A stretch of 64,000 bases of DNA. Origin: Armigeres subalbatus. Taxonomy: Eukaryota > Arthropoda > Insecta > Diptera > Culicidae. Location of the stretch: the NCBI RefSeq assembly GCF_024139115.2, contig NC_085141.1, forward strand, positions 382,378,654-382,442,653, read 5' to 3'. The position numbers were made by a program, and so were the translations under genes. Under the pieces are notes generated by a model. That model was not told the DNA's origin. It worked only from the letters and a program-made list of their open reading frames with translations, and searched no databases. Below are positions 54,890 to 64,000 of the stretch, piece by piece (the stretch's first letter is position 1; every line of letters begins with the position of its first letter).

Positions 54890-56460
54890 AATATGGTGCA
54901 GAACTTCATAAAGCTGCTCACTGCCATGTTTGAGAAGTTTAGCCGGGAGCTAGTCCTTCCCCGCAGCCTTATTGTTTTTCAGCTCTTTAACAGCTTTTTT
55001 AACCTCATCTAGTGTAGGTGACTCCACAGCTTGTCCATCGTCGCTAATATTTATTCTGTTCACCGATGCACCCTCACTTCCTCCATTCAACAAAGTCTCG
55101 AAGTGTTGCTTCCACCTGGCAGCCACTTCAGTTTTATCTGTCAGCAAATTCCCTTGTTGGTCGTTGCACATGACGGGAGATGGCGCTGTCTTTCTCCGCA
55201 CGCCATTGACAGACTCATAAAACCTCCGCATATCGTTCTGCTCCATTTTTTCCTGCGCCTCACTAATAACTTGTTCTTCGTACTCTTTTTTCTTCCTGCG
55301 GTGGGTTCGTTTTTCGGCTGCTCTTGCTTCCTTGTACCGCTCTCTATTCGATCGGGTACCTGACACCAACATCCGGCTTCTGGCAACGTTCTTCTCGTCT
55401 GTCACTCTCTGACACTCCTCATCGAACGAACCCGTCCTGGGTCGCCTCTGTGCAGTGCCATGGATCGACTTCCATAGATCGTTGATGTTGTCGCTAACGT
55501 TGATTGCACTTATCCGTTCGTCGAGCTTCTGGCGGTACTCAGCCGATACTCCTTCCGCCGACAATCGCTGGATATTGTAACGCATCGTTCGCTGTGAGTT
55601 TTCGTTCGATACAGTTGACAACCGTGATCGAATTTTACTGACAACGAGGTAATGATCAGAGTCAATGTTCGGACCTCTGAATGTCCGCACATCGATAACA
55701 TCCGAGAAATGGCGCCCATCCACCAGAACATGGTCTATCTGGTTGCAAGTTTCACCATTTGGGTGTCTCCAGGTGTGCTTTCGGATGTTCTTTCGTGCAA
55801 AGTAGGTGCTACTGATGGCCATCCCTCTGGCAGCAGCAAAATTTACTAGCCGTAGGCCGTTGTCATTGGTAGCGGGTGAAGGCTCTCCCTACCGATTATG
55901 GGACGAAAAAGTCCTCTCTACCGACCTGAGCGTTAGCGTCTCCGATAACAATTTTCACGTCATGCTTTGGGCACTCTCCATAGGCTTTATCAAGACATTC
56001 ATAAAACGTGTCCTTCACGTCGTCGGATTTATCGTTTGTCGGTGCGTAAACGTTGATTAGGCTGTAATTGATGAATTTGCCCCGTATCCTCAACACACAG
56101 ATTCGTTCGCTAATGGGTTTCCACCGCATCACTCGCTTCATCTGCTTGCCCATCACTACGAAACCAACTCCATGCTCTGCTTTTTCACCGCCGCTGTGAT
56201 AGATGTTATACTTGAATGCAGTATTGGTCGTGGGGTCCACGGCTCGGAATTCACGTTCTCCGGATCTAGGCCATCGGACTTCTTGAATAGCAGCCACGTT
56301 CACTCCAACCTTCTGCAGTTCACGAGCCAGAAGGCTCACTCGTCCAGGTTCATTTAGGGTCCTGACATTCCAGGTACCGAGTTTCCAATCATAGTCCTTA
56401 TTTCGTTGCCGGGTCGGCCAAAAATAACGTTCTCTTTTTCTTCTATCTCCATTTTTCGTG
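54890..56460 (-). pseudogene. RTE subfamily 2, endonuclease and linker
   Basis: The N-terminal endonuclease reads LGTWNVRTLNEPG (near 56375, frame without a clear start), AAIQEVRWPRSG, GVGFVVMGK, NYSLINVYAPT and KIVIGDANAQVGR. A frameshift near 55895 leads into 55822-54950, with CNQIDHVLVDGRHFSD, the complete NIDSDHYLVVSKIRS catalytic end, a coiled charged linker (RTHRRKKKEYEEQVISEAQE) and KELKNNKAAGKD before RT. The frame breaks again near 54950. The near-complete domain order makes this the fullest LINE in the window. Confidence 0.9.
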
Positions 56461-56825
56461 GTATTTAAGAGGCTTCAGTAAGCTACCTTACCGGGGTCGC
56501 GTTACCTACATCGCGATGATGGGGCTGCCACCTTAGGTATAGCTGACGCGATACAGCATTTCGTTAATCAGCCGCTGGGTACCAGGCAGACGCTGTTTGA
56601 GCCGCACCTCCTGGTGAACAGACGCTCGAGGCGTCAGTCTAGCTCGAGCGTCACTCTAGCTGATGTCAGAAGGACAACAGTGCCCAGGCTGCACTACCAG
56701 CTAAGTACACAACCCTTAGCTGGCGGTCTTTTGTCATCGGACTACCCGTGGAAGCGTGAGATAGGGACTTGTGGGGACCAGAGCTCTGTAGGCGCTCCTT
56801 CATTGATGTCAACCCACCATTTTGC
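56461..56825 (-). repeat. Probable 5' untranslated region of RTE subfamily 2
   Basis: GC-richer sequence continuous with the endonuclease, ending where AT-rich DNA with its own repeat begins. It contains GACGCTCGAGGCGTCAGTCT, then AGCTCGAGCGTC, a short inverted pair near 56621-56651. Limits inferred from composition. Confidence 0.45.
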
Positions 56826-56844
56826 ATTTTTTGATATCATATCA

Positions 56845-57180
56845 TAAACTGATGTCGCAATGCAGTCAAGGAAAGCCACCAACAACATTATACACAATTC
56901 TTTCTTTGCTTGTTCTCACTTTTTGTTTACATTTTCTAACACTGATCTCAGATCATCAGCTGATATCGGAATGCAGTCATGGATAGAGCTTTCCAGGCTC
57001 TAGAACATCAATCTTGCATCAAAATCAGACAGAAGTCATCAACAAAATTCTACGCAACTCTTTCCTTAATTATTCTCACTCTTTGTTTACATTTTCTAAC
57101 ACTGAACTCAAGTCATCCACTGATCTCGGAATGCAGTCATGGATAGAGGTTAGAGAATATTCTATGCAACTCTTTGCTTA
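56845..57180. repeat. Imperfect tandem duplication
   Basis: CGGAATGCAGTCATGGATAG (near 56969) recurs near 57129, and TGTTTACATTTTCTAACACT occurs near 56924 and 57085. Unit length is about 160 bases, with an incomplete first unit at 56855 (CGCAATGCAGTCAAGG). Confidence 0.75.
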
Positions 57181-57195
57181 CATGTTCTACATAGG

Positions 57196-57350
57196 TACCC
57201 TCTCGGAGGAATGATTGTGTACCTTATCAGGGATACCCTCTCGGGGGAATTATTAATTACCCTATCAAGGATACCCTCTCATAGGGAATGACTGTTTACT
57301 TTATTGAATATACCCTCTCGGGGGAATGACTGTTTACCATTTCAGTCATT
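57196..57350. repeat. 38-bp tandem repeat, four copies
   Basis: TACCCTCTCGGGGGAAT followed by GACTGTTTACC-type sequence starts at 57196, 57234, 57272 and 57311, giving a period of 38-39. Confidence 0.85.
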
Positions 57351-58109
57351 TTGGGAGCGCCACTAATCACAATGCACCGACTTGGTCATTGTCGTGTCCG
57401 TGCTGATTCGGATGCAGCCGTCTCCAGCTGCTGCTCGATTCGCAGCAGCTCGGAAGCACTACTACTTCCCGCGAAATACATCACAAAACTAAAATCTGAC
57501 TCCGTTCATCTGTCACTCTTGCATCTGGTACTCATGACAAATGTATATGCCCTCTTATTCAATTCAATCTATATATTTGATTATACCCATCTCAATCCCT
57601 ACATCAAACCGTCTCCTCCGGACACGACGCATGGATTCACATTATGCGTTTTTCACAGTGCACTCTGTGTTTCGTCTTTGACGTTCGTCCATTGTTACGT
57701 CCTCAGTGGTTTTGAGACACCTCTCTCTAGTCCCTACTTTAATGCGTGTGAGCCTACATAATTGGCTTTCCTATAAATGGTATATCATATGCATTCGTAT
57801 TGTGTGACTTATCCAGTATATTTTATACTTCGCGTTTCATTGCGTTCTACAAAATGCATCATATGTATCCTCCTTCTCCAGAAATCTGTTCCATTGTCCT
57901 TTCCAACTTCATTTCATCTTCTTTTCTCTTTTCACTTCCTTTTCCGCCAGGTAAATGATGAGAAAGGCCAGTGAAGACGATGGCACAAATCTCCCAAATT
58001 GAGGGGAACGTGCCCCCTGAGCCGACGTTCTGATACCTGATACCTGAGTTGAGATTGGAAGTCACACTCACTGGGCGGAAATATTTGCCATCATGTGTGG
58101 AGTGCAATC
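57351..58109. other. Unassigned, possibly more of the same LINE
   Basis: A 136-codon frame (57351-57761) includes EALLLPAKYITKLKS, faintly like the linker between RT and RNase H of some LINEs, but too weak to call. About 57880-58050 (GATGGCACAAATCTCCCAA, CCGACGTTCTGATACC) has a second copy at about 59290-59440. Confidence 0.35.
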
Positions 58110-58390
58110 TGCACTGCAGCAACGCATTATGGGCAATGTAATATACTTCTGTTGAGATAGCCAAGTAGCTATTAAAGATCTCGCCTCGGCCAACTCAAGG
58201 TCGAAGTTAGTAATCGCATGTCGAACTCAAATTGGGGAACTGAATTCAGTTAATACTTTACACCTTATATGGGTACCTGGACAATCTCCCATAGCTGGAA
58301 ACGAAGTGGCTGATGAGTAAGCCCGCACTGGAGCATCACAAGATTTTATTGGTCCTGAGCCAGCTATTCCAATATCTAAGTGTTGGGTAT
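58110..58390 (+). pseudogene. LINE RNase H domain fragment
   Basis: The plus strand reads DSQVAIKDLASANSRSKLVI (from 58156), then ELNSVNTLHLIWVPGQSPIA and GNEVADE followed by a stop where Leu is expected, then ARTGASQ. The DSQ start, the WVPGQ/GNE-AD pattern and the R are typical of the RNase H domain at the C-terminus of I/LOA/R1-group LINEs. A TGA precedes DSQ. The enzyme would degrade the RNA strand during element copying. Only this fragment remains. Confidence 0.85.
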
Positions 58391-58683
58391 TGGAGTAGTT
58401 TCGATTTATGTCGACAAACAAAATTGTATATCTGAGTGCCATCTCCGGTGGTCGATCGGCCACCGATGGCGCTTCCATCGATTTTTCTTGTGTTTGACGT
58501 TCGCACACTTCCGCCAACTGGCTGCCAATTGTCCACTCACAGTGCATTTGGCATTGGGCGATAATGTTTCTGTGACGATGAGATTAATTGCATTTTGTTC
58601 TAAGTGAGACGTCTGTTTCTCTGTGGTTCTTATCATCTGATATGTAACTGCCGTATGTCTGCGCAATTGCGTTTCCAAATATG

Positions 58684-59165
58684 TTATTATTATTTATCAG
58701 ACTAAGGCTGGAGTGGCCTGTGCTGCACATAAAGTCTTCTCCATTCAGCTCGGTCCAGGCTGCACATCGCCAACCACACAGTCTGCGGAGGGTCCGCAAA
58801 TCGTCCTCCACCTGATCGATCCACCTTGCCCGCTGTGCACCTCGCCTTCTTGTTCCCGTCGGATCGTTGTCGAGAACCATTTTCACTGGATTACTGTCCG
58901 ACATTCTGGCTACGTGCCCGGCCCACCGCAGTCTTCCGATTTTCGCGGTGTGAACGATGGATAGTTCTCCCAACAGCTGATGCAACTCGTGGTTCATTCG
59001 CCTCCTCCACGTACCGTCCGCCATCTGCACCCCACCATAGATGGTACGCAACACTTTCCTTTCAAAAACTCCCAGTGCGCGTTGGTCCTCCACGAGCATC
59101 GTCCAGGTCTCGTATCCGTAGAAAACTACCAGTCTAATAAGCGTTTTGTAGATAGTCCAAATATG
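58684..59165 (-). pseudogene. RTE-type LINE copy 3, C-terminal fragment
   Basis: Minus-strand frame from LVEDQRALGVFERKVLRTIY through QMADGTWRRRMNHELHQLLG, RLRWAGHVARMSDSNPVKMV and DPTGTRRRGAQRARWIDQVE, with the short CTTAGTCTGATAAATAATAA 3' end. Same subfamily as the copies at 15-18 kb and 21-24 kb. It is truncated on its 5' side at about 59165. It preserves the site where the Transib-like element inserted in the first copy, so it serves as the empty-site reference. Confidence 0.92.
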
Positions 59166-59289
59166 TGCTAAACACTTACTAAATGAAATTGACTTCAGAA
59201 ACCTGAACCTTCAAAGTATTCTGTTGTTCATAACCCGTTGTGGTAATGAGCTATGAACGTTTATGTACGTTTAAACGTTATGTGCCCTC

Positions 59290-59450
59290 TTCAAGGGTTC
59301 CTTTTCCCAAACTTCCCATTTTTTTCCCATGCATATTCCTTTCCTTTTTGTTCACTTCCTTTCCGTCAGGTGCGTGATGAGAAAGGCTGTGAAGGCGATG
59401 GCACAAATCTCCCAAGCCGACGTTCTGAAACCTGATAGAGTCTTCAGAAC
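59290..59450 (+). repeat. Dispersed repeat, second copy of 57880-58050
   Basis: TGATGAGAAAGGCTGTGAAG, GGCGATGGCACAAATCTCCC and GCCGACGTTCTGAAACCTGA match 57955-58045 with small differences. The RNase H fragment and RTE copy 3 lie between the two copies. Confidence 0.7.
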
Positions 59451-59469
59451 GTTTTCTTTGTCGTCAACC

Positions 59470-60510
59470 TCCTCTAGTGATGCAAAGACTAGAATACGTC
59501 AGGAATGCGTTCAGAGTATGCTCTAGACCATCCAAGAAATCCTAGGAGCTGAGGCCTAGTCCTAGATATGATATACATATGACCTTAGTGATACAAAGAT
59601 AAGAATGTGTTCAAGGAATATGTAATTGGCCATCCAATAAGTCCCTGTAGCTAGGGTCTTTCGGTCTACACGCGCAGTCAAATATCATTCTAAATGGTTC
59701 AGGTATTGTGCATGCTCTTAGTAGTACAAAGGTTTTTTTTCTTGTTGGGTACATTTTCCACTGCGACCAGTTGGTTGATCGGTGCAAAGGTTAGAATGCC
59801 CTCACATAGTATGTCCTTGGCCATGCCCGGAGTTAAGGCCTTTAGATCCACACGCGTAACCAAAGATCATCCACCCTGTTCCAGATATGGTACATGATCT
59901 GACTGTTGCAAATGTTAGTATACAATTATAGTAAATATTTTGGGCCATCTTTCGTGAAGGTCTTTTTGTCGACTCGCATTACCAGAGTATGTGCCACTAA
60001 GATTTCACTAAGAGCACCTATGTACCTATGTAGCATGTAGGATTTCACTAAGAGCATGTAACATATTTGAAACAGGTCGGCTTATCTTTGATTATGCGTG
60101 TATACAGAAAGGCCTTAAGTCCTGGAATTTCTTGAATGACTAAGCCCATACTCTGTGAACGCATTCTAAGCTTTGCACAATTAAGAGCATGTACCATATC
60201 TGAACTATGCTGGCTGATCTTTGGTTGCGTATGTAAACCGAAAGGACTTAACTCCAGGGACTTTTTTGGTAATCGAGGAAATATACTGCGAACGCATTCT
60301 TATCTTTGTATCATTGAGAGCGTGTACCATATTTGAAACAGGCTGGCTGACCTTTGTTCAAGCGCGTAGACCGAACGGCTTTAACGCCTGGGACTTCTTG
60401 GATGGCTAATAAAATATACTGTGAACGCATTCCAATGTTGGTATCACTAAGAGCATGTACCATATTAGAAACAGGCCGACTAATCTTTGGTTACACGGGC
60501 TTACCGTTAT
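59470..60510. repeat. Inverted tandem array (foldback-like)
   Basis: The right half has units starting near 60050, 60185, 60318 and 60452 (GAGCATGTACCATATTTGAA, then ACAGGCTGGCTGATCTTTGG), period about 134. The left half carries the same unit in reverse complement, more diverged (GGTACATGATCTGACTGTTG near 59890; GTGCATGCTCTTAGTAGTAC near 59707; ATACATATGACCTTAGTGAT near 59571). The halves meet near 60000. Long terminal arms built of tandem repeats are the design of Foldback-type transposons. Confidence 0.75.
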
Positions 60511-60705
60511 CACATGGAGATTTATCTGCAACATATCGTTAATATACCATAAATACCATTTTTCGGCAGATCATGGACAATATAATTGGTCAACAATGAG
60601 GTGGCGTTGAAGTTTTGCATTTCAGAGCTTTCAAGGTGGTGTCCGGAATTTGAATCCAAGTGTTCTGCATTTGTGACAAAGTTTGGCAGAATTGATAGTT
60701 ACAAT
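60511..60705. other. Short spacer
   Basis: No feature recognised. Confidence 0.4.
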
Positions 60706-60716
60706 CAATAGAATAT

Positions 60717-60877
60717 CAAGTCGAGTCAAGTACGAGACACTGAAGACGGCCTTACTGTTGAGGTCGAAATACGTATCTGTCAAGATACAATCAAGTGGTG
60801 GAATTCAATGGGATTGTCAAACTCGTCTTATGACAGGTGAAGACATTCCACTAAAAAGCTCAAAATAATTTTCTTAA
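60717..60877 (+). mobile_element. 161-bp Penelope 3'-tail insertion
   Basis: Flanked by the 11-bp duplication CAATAGAATAT (60706-60716 and 60878-60888). It begins CAAGTCGAGTCAAGTACGAG and ends with ATTCCACTAAAAAGCTCAAA, matching 13200-13363, the tail of the Penelope-like element, at both the start word and the 3' end. It contains no coding sequence, only the hammerhead-like motif and its downstream region. Confidence 0.9.
60733..60784 (+). ncRNA. Hammerhead-ribozyme-like motif, second copy
   Basis: Stem I GACA (60736-60739) pairs perfectly with TGTC (60778-60781). The core CTGAAGA is at 60740-60746. Stem II is GGCCTT/GAGGTC with a loop ACTGTT (60748-60765), and GAAA is at 60766-60769. The self-complementary ATACGTAT (60769-60776) serves as stem III, and C60777 is the predicted cleavage base. 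Compared with 13.2 kb, stem II has changed mostly in ways that keep pairing or G-U. An extra C precedes stem II. Confidence 0.7.
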
Positions 60878-60888
60878 CAATAGAATAT

Positions 60889-61632
60889 GATTATCAGCCT
60901 AAAAAATGGGGTGGAGAAATACACCCAACAGGCGCATTTTATACTGAATTCCCCTTTGTGTAATTCTAATCGACGAGCATTTCAATATTGGCTGTTAAAT
61001 TATGTAAGGTCCAGCAAATAAATCTAGAATTAAGGTTTGATGAACCGAGAAAAGGTTTCGGATCGAAAATTGATGCCTAATACGAGCGTTGATTGATTTT
61101 TGAAGGAACGATAAATCGTTTACTGACCCATAATAATAATACACTGTTCTCTATATTTTAATTTTATTAGATATCATTGAACTAACGCCAGTGGTATTTT
61201 TAGAATTCAATTTGTTTTCCTTCGATGCCGTGGGCAATAATCCTTTCGTGTGTGTTGTAGTAGAAACACCTTTCATGTTTAGTTATCTAGCTTCAAACAG
61301 TACTCTAATCAGACGCTAATAGCGTCAATAAGCAATAATAATTCAATAAGCTTAGCCTAAGTCCAATAGATCACATCCAATTCAATTAGCAGCAATCAAT
61401 CTACTTATGAGTATACTTTAGATTGTGTCTGATATGCATACCAAATTTCGTCATGTTACCATGACCGTTACAATGTGTTGTGCACGGAACAATCCCCATT
61501 AATAAGTACTTTTCCTCAGCTTTCACTGTGGTGAATTTTTACCCATTTTTTGGAGAAAAGATAAGTCATTAAACGAGTTATGCCGCTTGACTTAAACAAA
61601 AATGTAAATTTTACAGCAACAAATATCTGCAA
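60889..61632. other. AT-rich spacer
   Basis: No feature recognised. Confidence 0.4.
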
Positions 61633-61943
61633 ACGCTTAAATTAATGAAACTCAAAATAAAAAAGAATTCGACTCACTTTCATTGGAAATGGAACAACCA
61701 AAAGTTTGAGTGGAAATATTACTTCAACAACATGATGATTGAACTGAAATTGGAGATCTATTTACTGTAAAATACATTCAGATCGATAGATAAACTTTTT
61801 TCTCACTTTCAAAATTACAAAATGGTAGAGGATCTTTTTCACTTTTCTTTAAATCACAATTAATCTTTTACTTTTACTCAAAATTTTGAGTTGTTCCATT
61901 TTCAATGAAAGTGAGTCGAATTTGAGTTGTTCATTTCAAGCGT
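61633..61943. mobile_element. 311-bp MITE
   Basis: GAATTCGACTCACTTTCATT near 61665 is mirrored by AATGAAAGTGAGTCGAATTT near 61904. Outer ends ACGCTTAA / TTCAAGCGT are also inverted. A diverged TTGAAAGTGGGACAACTCAA word follows at about 62119. Non-coding; superfamily unknown. Confidence 0.75.
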
Positions 61944-62880
61944 GCAGTCAATTTAGAAATGCCCCACCGAAATACATTCACATGGCTTTGCTTGGCACAT
62001 GCATTTAGGCGCTACTCTCGTCTCGTTACGATGGGGAATTTTCTTTCCACCCTAACTTGACGACTGAGTATATTTGTACCTATTGTCATTTTTTTTTCAA
62101 GTAATTATATTAATTTTGCATTGAAAGTGGGACAACTCAAATTTTGAAAATTGTAGCGTTACAATACAATTTAACTCAGTCTCTGAGTAGATGTAAGATA
62201 GATTGATGTAGCAACCATTACCCATTGCGAACATTATTCGTTTGCGTCTTTCTTGCATGTTGCTTTTAGCACCCACCCAGCGCCAGCGGGCGGGACGTCC
62301 GATGGCATGGGGCATAATCAATAAATCCAATTAACTCATGTGGAAAACCGTTTGTTGATAATCCAATTATCTCTCTGGCGGCGGTGCCTCCCACAGAATC
62401 CCACTGCAAGCGTAGAAGCTTGATCTACAGTCGAGATAAAACGACTATCAGTGATCCCCTTGTTAGTGCAGTGCTGAGAGTGGTCGTGAGTATAGAAAAT
62501 GTCTTTAAAATTAAGGTCTGTGAACTCGACAGTGAAGAGCATTTAATTCCCTAGCTAATACTCTTCCTTTCGGTTCTATTTGGAAAATTGACAGAAGTAA
62601 TGAATGATTCATATAATCACAAAAATACTTAACATACTTGAAATTATATAAATTTTGCATGGCTTCCATAAACGGGATCCTCAAATCTATACATTATACA
62701 AATTACATTCACGTAATTTGACCGTTTTTTAATTTGAATACTTTGCAATTTGATCCACGTTAGTTTGCACATCGTTCAAATTAAACGTTTTAGAGCACGT
62801 GTTAATAAATAAATACTAAAACTTTAATGTGCTTTAATCGCATAACTTTATTTTACTATTTACGAGCTGCCAAACAGTTA
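61944..62880. other. AT-rich spacer
   Basis: No gene recognised; small frames at 62097-62542 have no known motif. Confidence 0.4.
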
Positions 62881-63320
62881 AAAATACATTTTGCCTTTCT
62901 CATACAACAAAGTTGTACCGAAAAACTCTATGAAAAACGAACTTTTCATAGAAGGCTCATAGTCTTATATAACAATCGACTCAGCTCACGAACTGAGAAA
63001 ATGTATGTCCTTACGCGCGATGTAAGGATTATTGAATCGATTAATCATTGTATAGTAATCGATGAATCGATTAATCGAAATAATCAATTAATTTTCGACA
63101 TCCTTATGATGTCGAAAAAATTCTGATTAATCGATTAGTAACTAATCGATTACTCACGATTCATATCGATTATTGAATCGTTGGGTAGTGATCGATCCAA
63201 AATTAATCGATTATCACAACGATGAATCGATTAATCGAAGTAATCGATTAATTTGCGACATCTCTACGCGCGCGTGTGTGTGTGAAAGTGTGTGCATGTG
63301 TGGGTGGGTGAGTGTTTTTC
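62881..63320 (-). repeat. CCR module with GT tract, interrupted by a MITE
   Basis: TTGCCTTTCTCATACAACAA, AGAAGGCTCATAGTC and CGACTCAGCTCACGAACTGA match the reversed CCR module. The GT-rich tract expected next lies at 63271-63310, after the MITE at 63020-63264. Confidence 0.7.
63020..63264. mobile_element. 245-bp MITE rich in ATCGATTAATCG, 8-bp TSD
   Basis: Flanked by TACGCGCG (63012-63019 and 63265-63272). Ends share ATGT...ATTAATCGATTA in inverted orientation, and the interior is packed with AATCGATTA palindromes plus an internal GACATCCTTATGATGTC hairpin near 63099-63115. The 8-bp duplication suggests hAT, but the GT/CG-rich flank could create part of the match by chance. Confidence 0.65.
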
Positions 63321-63329
63321 TCTTCCTAA

Positions 63330-63600
63330 GCAATCTGCTCAACAGACATTCTGGGGTGGACGCCCAGGAAGTGCGGGGTTAGGGACCACCTCCATCAGCA
63401 AACGAGGGAGGCAGGACTACATCCCCGACCTGCTAAACCGGCGGGCAGCGTAGTTCGCCTCCGCGCGGTGCTCGCTGGAAACGATAGCGTATCAGCGGCA
63501 GTTGAAGGGCTAGACGCTGGTTAGCGCATTGAGACTTAGACTGCCAGTTAAGTCTCAATTACGGTTCTGGCAGGCGCGTTAAAGGTTGTGTGTTTTGGTA
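63330..63600. other. GC-rich unassigned fragment
   Basis: Higher GC than its surroundings, with a short inverted pair GAGACTTAGACTG / AAGTCTC near 63530-63556. It looks like a LINE untranslated region, but no family is recognised. Confidence 0.3.
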
Positions 63601-63606
63601 TACAGG

Positions 63607-63680
63607 CCGAACTCGATTATCCGGAGTGTTGAAAAAAATTTCACTCCGGATAATCGAACCCTCCGGATAATCGAGCCATT
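63607..63680. mobile_element. Terminal hairpin of a probable MITE
   Basis: CGATTATCCGGAGTG (63614-63628) and its exact complement (63642-63656), followed by a third CTCCGGATAATCGAG (63661-63675). It resembles a terminal region of a pogo/mariner-type element; the other end is not visible here. Confidence 0.5.
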
Positions 63681-63889
63681 TTTTGTTGTCGCTGAAAATT
63701 TAACTTTTGCTCAAATAATCTTTATTCTAGTTATATAAAATCTAATAAAATATCCCGTTGGTCCGTTCATGGGTTCTGACTACCGTTAGAAGTCAGCGCC
63801 GATCCGAAAATCGTCATAATTTTGGTCGGTTATGGCTTGGCGATTTATCTATTACGTTCGTAACGTAATTATTTTTAAGACATTAACGG

Positions 63890-64000
63890 GAGAATCTTTT
63901 TATTTCGCCGGAAAAATCTAAGGAACTGTCCCAGGAGATTCTTCCAAGTTCAACAGGAAATGCTCTAAAGTTTTCACCGGAATTTCTTCGAAACTTTCAC
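63890..64000. repeat. Degenerate GGAATTTCTTC-type minisatellite edge
   Basis: CGCCGGAAAAATCTAAGGAA, CAGGAGATTCTTCCAAG and CACCGGAATTTCTTCGAAAC recall the 23/24-bp minisatellites at 10.2 and 34.4 kb. It runs off the window end. Confidence 0.5.

Overview
The window looks like intergenic, transposon-rich DNA from a culicine mosquito, most likely Aedes-like. The reasons are the mix of RTE-type and Jockey/CR1-type LINE remains, a Penelope-like element, several tRNA-derived SINEs (some resembling mosquito Feilai), many short MITEs, long CA/GT tracts and AT-rich spacers. I recognise no intact host gene. Every long open frame with a recognisable domain is retroelement protein, and all are broken by stops, frameshifts, truncation or insertions. 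The species call is inference from repeat style.

Layout. 0-9.5 kb: AT-rich DNA with a LINE-like tail, foldback elements, a SINE and two large CTA/TAG tracts. 9.5-18.5 kb: a minus-strand RTE copy (endonuclease plus reverse transcriptase) split by a 5.7 kb insertion. That insertion has perfect 13-bp inverted ends starting CACAGTG and a 5-bp target duplication, which resembles Transib. It contains a 24-bp minisatellite, a MITE, a Jockey/CR1-like LINE and, inside that LINE, a Penelope-like element with a GIY-YIG domain and a hammerhead-like tail. 20.9-24.6 kb: a second RTE copy split by a 1.9 kb insertion, with a tRNA-Val-like SINE at its 3' tail. 25.4-27.2 kb: a second Jockey/CR1-like LINE inside a dispersed repeat. 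27-38 kb: MITEs, a 23-bp minisatellite, and SINEs and MITEs nested up to three deep.

40.5-52.5 kb: a direct duplication of about 3.2 kb in two diverged copies. Between them lies a 5.5 kb satellite-like block of 167-bp monomers, CA tracts and a recurring module of about 130 bp. 53.5-56.8 kb: a near full-length but dead RTE of a second subfamily. 57-60.9 kb: a 38-bp tandem repeat, an RNase H fragment, a third RTE fragment, an inverted tandem array resembling a foldback element, and a 161-bp insertion that is just the Penelope hammerhead tail. 61-64 kb: MITEs and AT-rich DNA.

The RTE copies, LINEs and Penelope element would have supplied endonuclease and reverse transcriptase activity. The SINEs and MITEs are non-autonomous passengers. 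Target duplications and split host repeats give a relative order of insertion at several places.

Throughout, CCR (CA-core repeat) is my label for a dispersed element with ends reading TGCCTTTCTCGT, an internal CA/GT tract and internal monomers of about 167 bp. SINE-B and SINE-C are also my labels.
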